Of a stretch of DNA of 64,000 nucleotides, positions 55,041 to 62,862 are shown piece after piece. Location of the stretch: positions 3,286,001 to 3,350,000 of the forward strand of contig NZ_CP040078.1 in assembly GCF_005280735.1 (NCBI RefSeq). The letters are read 5' to 3'. The position numbers and the translations under genes were made by a program. The DNA comes from Trinickia violacea (GTDB lineage Bacteria; Pseudomonadota; Gammaproteobacteria; Burkholderiales; Burkholderiaceae). The notes beneath the pieces are model-generated. The model ran no database searches. It worked only from the letters and a program-made list of their open reading frames with translations, and was not told the DNA's origin. How positions within the stretch are numbered: the first letter of the stretch is position 1; the number at the start of each line of letters is the position of its first letter.

Positions 55041-55873
55041 GGCGTTGTCAGGTTGACGATCACGGCGCGGTAAGACGAGGCGATGAAGAAAACGAAATCG
55101 CTTTTCCGTGGTCACCGCTTTCCCGCGAGCATCATCAGCTGCGCCGTTCGCTGGTATTTCCGCTTCAACCTGAGCCTGCGCGATATCGAGGAGTTGCTAC
55201 TGGAGCGCGGCGTAGAGGTGACGTACGAGACAATCCGTTGCTGGTGCGACAAGTTTGGCGCCGCTTTCGCCCGGCGCGCAAAGGCGGTGCGGCGCAAGCC
55301 CTGCAGCACATGGCATCTGGACGAGGTGTTCGTGAGGCTACGCGGCGAGCCCTACGTGCTGTGGCGCGCTGTAGACGAGCACGGCGCCGAGCTCGACGTG
55401 CTGCTGCAAAAGCACCGGGACAAGGCGGCAGCCAAACGCTTCCTCAAGCGGCTGTTGCGCTCAGCGCCACAGCCACGCAAAATCGTTACAGACCAGCTGC
55501 GCAGCTATCCTGCAGCGAAGGCCGACATCACCGAACTTGCGGGCGTGAAGCATGTGTTTGTGAAGGCCGCCGCACGGGTGAACAACCGCGCGGAGAACAG
55601 CCACCAGCCCACGCGTCGCCGCGAGCGCGCGATGAACGGATTTCGCGAACCGGTTCGCACGCAGGCGTTTCTATCCAGCTTTGGTCCGATCCGGCGGGAC
55701 TTCGCGTTGCCCCGTCACCAGATGAATGCGAACGCACACCGGAACGCTTTGAAGCAGCGTCTGGCGGCATGGCAGCGTTGGACCGCGGCCAAATCTGCCA
55801 GCCTCGCAATTTGATAAAGATTGCAATTCGTCGTTCGTCATACCCCGTCCAGCGCCGGCAAGTTGACAAAGCC
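55041..55873 (+). mobile_element. IS6-family element, copy 1
   Basis: 833 bp. The left end GGCGTTGTCAGGTTG and right end (reverse complement GGCTTTGTCAACTTG) form an imperfect terminal repeat. It contains one transposase gene. The nucleotide sequence is identical where compared with the inverted copy at 58193-59025. No 8-bp target duplication flanks it. Confidence 0.85.
55083..55814 (+). CDS. IS6-family transposase, copy 1
   Basis: 243 residues, intact. The DDE triad is visible as Asp80 (HLDEVFV), Asp137 (TDQLRS) and Glu171 (ENSHQPTRRRER), with the N-terminal HTH (FNLSLRDIEELLLERGVEVTYETIRCW). It mediates replicative transposition. Confidence 0.92.
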   Translation: MKKTKSLFRGHRFPASIISCAVRWYFRFNLSLRDIEELLLERGVEVTYETIRCWCDKFGAAFARRAKAVRRKPCSTWHLDEVFVRLRGEPYVLWRAVDEHGAELDVLLQKHRDKAAAKRFLKRLLRSAPQPRKIVTDQLRSYPAAKADITELAGVKHVFVKAAARVNNRAENSHQPTRRRERAMNGFREPVRTQAFLSSFGPIRRDFALPRHQMNANAHRNALKQRLAAWQRWTAAKSASLAI

Positions 55874-55893
55874 CCCGAAAATGAGAGGAAACC

Positions 55894-56073
55894 ATGAACA
55901 TGGAAGAACCCGGCGCTCCTAGCGGTGACCTGAAGCGCATCGTGCGACACGCATCAACCTCGCGCCTGCTCGCACTGCGCTGGACGCCGCGCGTCGCGCT
56001 CGTGAGCCTAATCGGCGCAGTGATTTTTGCATGGACGTTCGTGCGCGTAATCATCTTCTTCGTATTCTGGTAG
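55894..56073 (+). CDS. 59-residue single-TM protein
   Basis: The start at 55894 follows an AGAGGAAA box. A charged N-terminus (MNMEEPGAPSGDLKRIV) is followed by a C-terminal transmembrane segment (VALVSLIGAVIFAWTFVRVIIFFVFW) ending at the stop. It lies 20 bp inside the right end of the IS6 copy 1. No family is recognised, but composition and ribosome-binding site support translation. Confidence 0.65.
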   Translation: MNMEEPGAPSGDLKRIVRHASTSRLLALRWTPRVALVSLIGAVIFAWTFVRVIIFFVFW

Positions 56074-56155
56074 CACCTGCCCGCGATGAGTCACGCATTG
56101 AACCCTGTCGATCAAGCCTGAGGCAGAATGAATCGAAATAAGGCACCGTCCAGCG

Positions 56156-57378
56156 ATGGTACGTAAGGCTGAGAAAGCGCTCGGGTATCTGACCCACCTG
56201 GCGGACGTCGCGAGCGCCTCGGGACTCGCGCTGCTCGCGACCGCGTGGGCCGGCGCCAATGCGAACTATTCATTTTGGTGCAGAAATGGGCATATGTTCG
56301 AGCGCCGCGCCAGTGTCCTCACGCGGGGCTCGACAAGCTGCCCGATGTGCCGGCGGGTGGCAGTGGGCCAGCGATTCCGTGATCTGCTGGCGCAGCGCGG
56401 TTTAATCTGTTTGGAAGGTGAGTACCTGGGTGCGACGGTCCGACAGCATTTCCAGTGTGAACACGGACATCGCAGGAATACCGAGGCGCGCAAGATCCTG
56501 GAAGGGCACGGGTGCCCGGCCTGCATGGTTGCCCAGTCTTCAGCGATGCAACTCGATGCAAATGGCCCGATTGCGCCAGGCGGCGGCAGCGCACGGTGGA
56601 CAATGTCTGACTGGCACGTACCGGGGGCATCTTGCAGCTCTAAGATTGGGAGTGCGCAAAAGGGCATTGCTGGCAGGCATGCGGCCAACGTGTCGTGCAC
56701 GGCCACTGGTGCCGGGTCTGTTCCAGGCTCCGACACAGCGAGCACCTGCTCGACCGGAGCGGTCTGGCGCGTCTGCACGAAGCCGCGCACGCGCGTGGCG
56801 GGAAGTGCCTCGATCACGAATACACAGGCGTCAACCGACAATATCGATTCCGCTGCGCGGCTGGTCACGAATGGCGCACGCCAGGAAGTCACGTTCTGCG
56901 TGGAGGCTGGTGTGGCCGCTGCGCGGCGCAGCGAACCGGGGAGACACGGCGAGCCGCGGACGGGATGAATCAACTGAAGAAGGTGGCGAAATCGTACGGC
57001 GGTGAAGTAGTGGATCCGGTGTATGCAGGTATCGCCGCGCGTTACACGTTCCGATGCGCACGCGGCCGCGAGTGGCAGACAAGAGGGGCTCGGATACTGA
57101 AGGACGGCACGTGGTGTTCGATCTGCTCGCACATGAGGCGGCGCCATACGATCGAAACCATGCAGCGCATCGCACACGACCGCGGCGGCCGCTGCCTGAG
57201 TGCCGAATACCTGGGCGTCAAGGTGCCGCTCGCGTGGGAATGCGATCGTGGACACGTTTGGCAGGCATCGCCCGACAGCATCATCAACGGCGGGCACTGG
57301 TGTCCGAACTGTGCGGTTCTCGATAAAACGAAAACGCCGCACCTGCGCCTGAAATACGATTACGACGGACGCCCGTGA
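56156..57378 (+). pseudogene. six-repeat zinc-ribbon protein broken by two frameshifts
   Basis: Six tandem units of about 55-65 residues share the pattern G-G-x-C-L-x4-Y-x-G ... F-x-C-x2-G-H-x-W ... G-x-W-C-x2-C, a treble-clef/DUF4379-like zinc ribbon. Units 1-2 are in the first frame (to about 56550), most of unit 3 in a second frame (to about 56655), and the rest of unit 3 plus units 4-6 in a third frame (56695-57378). Two small indels thus interrupt a protein of about 405 residues. Such repeats probably bind nucleic acid; the role is unknown. Confidence 0.7.
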
Positions 57379-57451
57379 GGCGGCCAGAGCTTTTCCAGAT
57401 GCGACTCGAATCCACTCAGGCAAGACACGACAGATCAACAGGAACAGAAAG

Positions 57452-57997
57452 ATGCAAATGAAAACACGGTTCGCGACGCTACTCGTCGCTGGCGCAATCA
57501 ATGTGCTGGCAGCCGGATGCGACGAGCAGAAGGTCGCCGACGCGGTCAACTCAATCAAGCCGGATGAAATAGCGTTCGGAAATCTGCAACTAGGCGTGTC
57601 AACGATCGACGACGTGCGCCGCCAGGCAGGCAAGCCCGAGATTGTTTGGCAGAACGAAGACGGCTCGCAGCGCCTCGAGTATCCGCGCGGTCCCAACGGC
57701 ACCAATACGTACATGCTGGACTTCGGACCGGATGGCAGACTAATCGCGATCACGCAAGCCTTGACTGCAGAAAACATTGCGAAGGTCGTGCCGGGGATGA
57801 TGCAGGACGACGTGCGACGGTTGCTGGGCAAGCCCGCCACGGTCGCCAAGTACGCGCTAAGTCGTGAGACGGTCTGGAGCTGGCATTGGCAGGAAGGCGG
57901 TGTATCTGGCGATGCGATGTTCAACGCGCATTTTTCGCCGGATGGCGCGGTGATCCGGACGTCGCGTTCGGAAGCACCTGGACGGGAAAAGCCGTGA
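57452..57997 (+). CDS. BamE/OmlA-like lipoprotein
   Basis: 181 residues with a lipobox near VLAAGC (Cys about residue 23). Two SmpA/OmlA-type motifs are visible: NLQLGVSTIDDVRRQAGKPEIVW and VVPGMMQDDVRRLLGKPATV, each followed by strands. It is anchored to the outer membrane. Tandem OmlA motifs differ from BamE itself, which has one, so this is a related lipoprotein of unknown role. Starts at 57452 and 57458 are both possible. Confidence 0.75.
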   Translation: MQMKTRFATLLVAGAINVLAAGCDEQKVADAVNSIKPDEIAFGNLQLGVSTIDDVRRQAGKPEIVWQNEDGSQRLEYPRGPNGTNTYMLDFGPDGRLIAITQALTAENIAKVVPGMMQDDVRRLLGKPATVAKYALSRETVWSWHWQEGGVSGDAMFNAHFSPDGAVIRTSRSEAPGREKP

Positions 57998-58020
57998 AGC
58001 AGCGAGTGCGTCGCTGGCCG

Positions 58021-58192
58021 ATGCGTAAGCGCCCGGTTTCACCGTCTGAACACGCAGCTAGAAGGCGGCTGCCACGCTGAAGCGAACAGCTGCTGCCGTT
58101 GGCCGTCGCGAAGGTCAGGGCGACGTCGCTTGAATATCACCTTGCGCTGGCTGCGCTGCACGGCGGCCGCGGCAGCGTCGAGCAGATGAGCG
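58021..58192 (+). pseudogene. Fis-like island protein, nonsense-mutated and cut by IS6
   Basis: From 58021 the frame reads MRKRPVSPSEHAARRRLPR, then TGA, then SEQLLPLAVAKVRATSLEYHLALAALHGGRG. This parallels the start of the intact protein at 43365 (SELLPLPPADVSRLSLKNHLALAALRAGQ). The homology ends exactly at the IS6 end at 58193. Confidence 0.75.
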
Positions 58193-59025
58193 GGCTTTGT
58201 CAACTTGCCGGCGCTGGACGGGGTATGACGAACGACGAATTGCAATCTTTATCAAATTGCGAGGCTGGCAGATTTGGCCGCGGTCCAACGCTGCCATGCC
58301 GCCAGACGCTGCTTCAAAGCGTTCCGGTGTGCGTTCGCATTCATCTGGTGACGGGGCAACGCGAAGTCCCGCCGGATCGGACCAAAGCTGGATAGAAACG
58401 CCTGCGTGCGAACCGGTTCGCGAAATCCGTTCATCGCGCGCTCGCGGCGACGCGTGGGCTGGTGGCTGTTCTCCGCGCGGTTGTTCACCCGTGCGGCGGC
58501 CTTCACAAACACATGCTTCACGCCCGCAAGTTCGGTGATGTCGGCCTTCGCTGCAGGATAGCTGCGCAGCTGGTCTGTAACGATTTTGCGTGGCTGTGGC
58601 GCTGAGCGCAACAGCCGCTTGAGGAAGCGTTTGGCTGCCGCCTTGTCCCGGTGCTTTTGCAGCAGCACGTCGAGCTCGGCGCCGTGCTCGTCTACAGCGC
58701 GCCACAGCACGTAGGGCTCGCCGCGTAGCCTCACGAACACCTCGTCCAGATGCCATGTGCTGCAGGGCTTGCGCCGCACCGCCTTTGCGCGCCGGGCGAA
58801 AGCGGCGCCAAACTTGTCGCACCAGCAACGGATTGTCTCGTACGTCACCTCTACGCCGCGCTCCAGTAGCAACTCCTCGATATCGCGCAGGCTCAGGTTG
58901 AAGCGGAAATACCAGCGAACGGCGCAGCTGATGATGCTCGCGGGAAAGCGGTGACCACGGAAAAGCGATTTCGTTTTCTTCATCGCCTCGTCTTACCGCG
59001 CCGTGATCGTCAACCTGACAACGCC
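58193..59025 (-). mobile_element. IS6-family element, copy 2 (inverted)
   Basis: 833 bp with the same ends and transposase as copy 1, in opposite orientation. It interrupts the Fis-like gene. Flanking 8-mers match neither each other nor those of copy 1. Confidence 0.85.
58252..58983 (-). CDS. IS6-family transposase, copy 2
   Basis: 243 residues, same protein as the copy at 55083, intact with Asp80, Asp137 and Glu171. Identity of the copies points to recent duplication. Confidence 0.92.
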   Translation of the reverse strand: MKKTKSLFRGHRFPASIISCAVRWYFRFNLSLRDIEELLLERGVEVTYETIRCWCDKFGAAFARRAKAVRRKPCSTWHLDEVFVRLRGEPYVLWRAVDEHGAELDVLLQKHRDKAAAKRFLKRLLRSAPQPRKIVTDQLRSYPAAKADITELAGVKHVFVKAAARVNNRAENSHQPTRRRERAMNGFREPVRTQAFLSSFGPIRRDFALPRHQMNANAHRNALKQRLAAWQRWTAAKSASLAI

Positions 59026-59532
59026 TTGCTTACGATTAATCTTTTGTCATCCTGAACATTATCCATAAAGATAGGCTCCGCGGTGACGTTTCCAACCCTA
59101 GCGTTCGCCCAATGCTCTTAAGAAGCAGGTCCGATCTCTCGACTGGACCTGATTCGCTCCCCGTTTTCGTCCCCTTTTCGCGACTCGGATATAGCCGCGC
59201 AAAGCGCACCCGGGGCACTCGACATCGGCGACGTAACCCAGAGGATGTCGAGTCCAGGCATCCTAGCCCAACTGTTGAGAGGAAGTGGCACTCTTTACTT
59301 CGACCCAGCACTTGTGGTATCGGCGCCGAGCCTCCCTCCGCTAGGCGCGCAGAAGAATGGCGAAAAAACACCTTGCACTGCGGGAAAAATGAAATCTATC
59401 CGATCGCTTTGCTTTGTGTTCGGAGAGAATTGGGAAGAGAGGAAAAGCGCACTTCAGCCGAAGCGCGCGAGGACGAGCATGGTCGATGTAGGCATCTGAT
59501 CGCATACCGCAAAGACACCTCTGGCTTGCACC
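59026..59532. other. no supportable gene
   Basis: Frames on both strands are open but have Ser/Arg-rich composition without motifs. The remainder of the Fis-like gene cut at 58192 is not found here, so the IS6 event involved a rearrangement or deletion. Confidence 0.4.
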
Positions 59533-59820
59533 CTACTCCCGTCGTAGCCACACGACGCGCTTTCGCGCCCGTCTCCAAAGCCAGACGACAAAAGCGACGC
59601 TCACGATTAGGATGCCCGCACTCTGAAGTGCTGCAACGAAATGGCGTTCTTGAAATTGGGAGACGAAGCCGACGAAACTGCCTAAAGCTATGCAAACGAA
59701 AACTAGCGCGAGGAACTGTTCGCTGCTGTTCATGCCTGTTTTGCGTGTTGCCCCGCAACCGACACAGACGCGCGCTCCCGGATTGATGACAGTTCGGCAG
59801 TGACCGCAGAGTTCTGACAT
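59533..59820 (-). CDS. zinc-ribbon two-TM membrane protein
   Basis: 95 residues. A zinc ribbon (CGHC at 5-8, CVGC near 19-22) is followed by two transmembrane segments (FLALVFVCIALGSFVGFV and GILIVSVAFVVWLW) and a basic tail. It has the same architecture and length as the protein at 54434, on the other side of the IS6 pair. The function is unknown. Confidence 0.65.
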   Translation of the reverse strand: MSELCGHCRTVINPGARVCVGCGATRKTGMNSSEQFLALVFVCIALGSFVGFVSQFQERHFVAALQSAGILIVSVAFVVWLWRRARKRVVWLRRE

Positions 59821-60142
59821 ATAATCCTCGCCCCAAAAAAAGTAGCCAGTTTTTTTACGATGCCAGCGTACACCGCCGCGATTGGACCGTCATCAATTGA
59901 CAATTTTGTTAAGCGCAATTGATACATATCCCAGTCAAACATAAAACAGAGCCTTGCGAAACAGGGTTTAGCGCGTGGAGCCAAGGTGCGCGAATCAAAC
60001 GTAATTTTTGCACGCCAGACAGAATGTGAACTTTCGTCGCGATCCATTCCGCTGACATCAAGCCAAAAGAATGACAGCAACCAACGGGGCCGTCAAAAAC
60101 GTATCATTGGCGTGGGTCGGTGTCCTCGTCGACTCCACTTCC

Positions 60143-60262
60143 ATGGAGAGAGTCATACAAGCGCCGGCCCCGCGGCGGATCACTACAATAGGATTACTTA
60201 CGCTTATCGCGTTACTAAGCGCATGCGGCGACGGTTTGGTCGCACTATATGAGCAAGGCTGA
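60143..60262 (+). CDS. very small lipoprotein candidate
   Basis: 39 residues from the start at 60143. A basic N-terminus (RR), hydrophobic stretch and lipobox LLSAC are followed by a 12-residue mature part (CGDGLVALYEQG). No clear ribosome-binding site. It could be an entericidin-like or lysis-type lipopeptide, or a fragment. Confidence 0.35.
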   Translation: MERVIQAPAPRRITTIGLLTLIALLSACGDGLVALYEQG

Positions 60263-60327
60263 AGCGGCGGCTGTATGAAGTGCCCCATGCGAGCCGCCAT
60301 ATCACCGCAGCAATAATGATTTCCCGC

Positions 60328-60846
60328 CTAGTTCATCCGCTGCCACACTGAAATAGGCACGTCTCCATTCGGCCGTGGCGCCACCCGGTAACTGAGCTGT
60401 CCGTTTTTAAGCTCGTAGCTTCGCTTGTCAGTGGCTCCTTCTAAATTTGGAAAGGAAGCGTTTTGAATGTGAAACGTCAACGTTCCGCCATCGGGGTCGA
60501 CACTGACCGTGCCAAAGTGCGTACTGGAACCCAAGCTTGCGGCTTTGTATTCCTCTGGCGTACCTTTGCTCCTGTCGCCCGAAGCGAATTTAGGGCGCTC
60601 CGCCTTGAAGATTTGTACAGAATAGTGCCCCTGTGTGTCGATGATCAGTAGCCCCTTGGGCGCGGCACCGTAATCGCTCGTCCGAGAGCCGTCCGGGTGC
60701 TGGACATCTGCAGCTACCAAGGTCCACGTCCCGACAAGCGAAGGGAGAACGGTTTCTCCATCGGCATGAGCCAACGTCGCAAATAGCGTGCACACGGAAA
60801 AGGCACTGCCGACGATGCAGTGCTTAACAACCTTCTGGATATTCAT
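60328..60846 (-). CDS. exported lipocalin-like protein
   Basis: 172 residues with a signal peptide (cleavage after LAHA, about residue 28). LVGTWTLVAADVQHPDGSRTSDYGAAPKGLLIIDTQGHYSVQIF is the lipocalin-like domain signature (PF13924 type), followed by strands to the C-terminus (LSYRVAPRP). Periplasmic binding of a small hydrophobic ligand is likely. It is 83 bp downstream of the exported hydrolase on the same strand. Confidence 0.78.
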   Translation of the reverse strand: MNIQKVVKHCIVGSAFSVCTLFATLAHADGETVLPSLVGTWTLVAADVQHPDGSRTSDYGAAPKGLLIIDTQGHYSVQIFKAERPKFASGDRSKGTPEEYKAASLGSSTHFGTVSVDPDGGTLTFHIQNASFPNLEGATDKRSYELKNGQLSYRVAPRPNGDVPISVWQRMN

Positions 60847-60928
60847 ACGGTCAATTGCTCCAAAAATTGGCTTGAGAGCCTACGGTTATCAAAGCCCAAA
60901 CGAGGCAAGCGTGGTCAACCAGTAACCA

Positions 60929-62077
60929 TCAACCACTGTTGCCAACGATGGTCAAAGAATTCGAGAGAAACAAAAAGTACGTAGATGTTTTTGATCGTCC
61001 ACTATCCTTAGCGGCTCGTGCATCTATCGGTGCAAGCGGCTTCGTACCATCCACGCCGGCCGGGTGCATCACTGTCCCGACTTGAGCTGGAGTAGGTTGA
61101 TCGTCTAGAAACGCTGACACGCGCGCAAAATAGGCATCGCTCTCCTCAACCCATGGGCGGTGTCCACTGTGCTCGAACATAGCGAGCTGCGCTAGCGAAG
61201 CCGGGATTGAGCGATATGTCTGAGCGACGATCTCGGGCGTCGCGACGCGGTCATAGCGGCCGCCGATGACTAACGTCCGAGCGGCAAGCCGGTGCATCAT
61301 GGGCAGCGGGTCATAGCCCTTAAGCGTGCCACCCACCACAAAGTCCGCGTTCTCACCAAGCATGGCTCGATATACCGTCATATCGAGCCTTTCTCTCGGG
61401 TCGCTAGGCTGCTTCATCAAACTCGCCAGCCGCCCATCGTGCCAGTACATCATCTCCGCCAACTGAGCATATTCCTCTTCGCTGCGATGATCCGCGGAAC
61501 GCACGCCTATGGCGCGCAGCGCTTGCACACGCGCCCATTCTGCTGGGTAGAACATCTGCATGGTCGCGTTGGCAGCGTCGATATTGGCCTGGAAACTCGC
61601 CGCACTGATCATGGCCGACGAGAGCACCAGATGCGAAACGTGCGCGGGATATTTGAGCGCGTAGGCCAACGCCGGGATACCGCCATAGCTCTGGCCGAGG
61701 AGCGAGATGCGTTGCACGCCTAGAGCCTGTCGTAGATTTTCTATATCGTCAACATCTCGCTCTACCGTGTAGAGTGCGGGATCGCCGAGGCGATCGGAGA
61801 GCCCACGGCCGATCGCGTCGTAATACACCACCTGATGATTGTTAGAGAGCCGAGAGAACCAAGGCTGAAAGCTGATTCGACATGCTCCTGGTCCACCCGG
61901 GACGAGAATCAAAGGTTCACCTTGACCTTCGGCTTCGTAATAGAGCATGCCGTCGCGCGTTATCAACTTGTGCGACGCGAGCGTTTCGGTGAGTACTGTC
62001 GAGCCGCTATTCGACGCTAGCGCGATAGCCGCACCGACGCACAAGCACATGCCTATGAACATCTTGACAAGCTTCAT
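60929..62077 (-). CDS. exported alpha/beta hydrolase (proline iminopeptidase-like)
   Basis: 382 residues from the start at 62077. A signal peptide (MKLVKMFIGMCLCVGAAIALA) precedes an alpha/beta hydrolase fold. The oxyanion motif is LVPGGPG, the nucleophile Ser lies in LLGQSYGGIPAL, Asp in GGRYDRVATPE and His in FEHSGHRPW. GGPG is typical of prolyl iminopeptidase-related enzymes, but the substrate is open. A 55-residue C-terminal extension is unusual. It is encoded 66 bp downstream of the LuxR gene on the same strand and may be its target. Confidence 0.82.
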   Translation of the reverse strand: MKLVKMFIGMCLCVGAAIALASNSGSTVLTETLASHKLITRDGMLYYEAEGQGEPLILVPGGPGACRISFQPWFSRLSNNHQVVYYDAIGRGLSDRLGDPALYTVERDVDDIENLRQALGVQRISLLGQSYGGIPALAYALKYPAHVSHLVLSSAMISAASFQANIDAANATMQMFYPAEWARVQALRAIGVRSADHRSEEEYAQLAEMMYWHDGRLASLMKQPSDPRERLDMTVYRAMLGENADFVVGGTLKGYDPLPMMHRLAARTLVIGGRYDRVATPEIVAQTYRSIPASLAQLAMFEHSGHRPWVEESDAYFARVSAFLDDQPTPAQVGTVMHPAGVDGTKPLAPIDARAAKDSGRSKTSTYFLFLSNSLTIVGNSG

Positions 62078-62142
62078 TTTCCTTCCCATGCCGTGAATAC
62101 GTATATCCTCGTGTGTGGCCGAAAATCAGTGTTACGAAACGG

Positions 62143-62862
62143 TTAGTTTCCTGACAGCATGCCTAGCATGACCGCTTTGATGGCTGCCTGGATCTTATTG
62201 GTCGCACCTAGCTTGGCCATGACATTCGCAACGTGGAAGTTGATGGTGCGTTCAGTTAAGAAAAGGATGGTGCCAATATCGCTCGCCGTCTTGCCCTCTG
62301 CCGTCAAACGCATCACTTCCTTTTCACGCCTCGACAGCGATCGATTGTGCTCCGGTATGAGTTGCTCGAGACTCTGTTTACTAACGCTTGCAAGAACGGC
62401 ATGTGCGTTCCACAGCATGCGCGGTTCCTTTTCGTCCAGTTCGCGCACGGATATCGAATTCTGCGAACGCGCAAAACTAAACGTGCCGATACAGCCGGAC
62501 ACCGGACGCATGGCCACAGTCCAACCATATCGAAGCCCATGCCTGGCCGCTTCGTCCCAGAACGGCTTCGTGTCGTTTGTCCACCTTTCCTCCCAGACCA
62601 TAGGCAAGCTGCTGTTCAAACCATGTTGAAAGGTTGGGTCGTGGCTGACGAACCCTTTTTCGATATAGGTTTTGTGCCATGAATCCGGGAAGTTGCCAAA
62701 CACCGCCATTGAGGGTTGGGGAACAGGCAGCACAACCCGCAATCCACACGAGACGTATTCGAACTCCAACTCATTGGCCATTGCCGCCATGCAGTCGAGA
62801 AGTCTGGCATTGTCGTTGCGACTTTGCTCGACACGGGAAATGTATTCACGACGCCAACTCAT
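62143..62862 (-). CDS. LuxR-family regulator with autoinducer-binding domain (solo)
   Basis: 239 residues. The N-terminal domain keeps the AHL-pocket pattern Trp62, Tyr66, Asp75-Pro76 and Trp90. The C-terminal GerE helix-turn-helix (LSRREKEVMRLTAEGKTASDIGTILFLTERTINFHVANVMAKLGA) is complete. There is no luxI-type synthase in the window, so it is a LuxR solo that may sense foreign or unlinked signals. It probably controls the exported hydrolase and lipocalin-like genes downstream. Confidence 0.87.
   Translation of the reverse strand: MSWRREYISRVEQSRNDNARLLDCMAAMANELEFEYVSCGLRVVLPVPQPSMAVFGNFPDSWHKTYIEKGFVSHDPTFQHGLNSSLPMVWEERWTNDTKPFWDEAARHGLRYGWTVAMRPVSGCIGTFSFARSQNSISVRELDEKEPRMLWNAHAVLASVSKQSLEQLIPEHNRSLSRREKEVMRLTAEGKTASDIGTILFLTERTINFHVANVMAKLGATNKIQAAIKAVMLGMLSGN

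Noticed and set aside
55041..59025. A classical composite transposon with target duplications
   Set aside because: The IS6 copies are inverted, lack matching 8-bp flanks and one cuts a gene whose remainder is missing, so a simple unit transposition is not supported.
59036..59786. Long open frames on both strands after IS6 copy 2
   Set aside because: Ser/Arg-rich composition, no ribosome-binding site, and mutual overlap on opposite strands.
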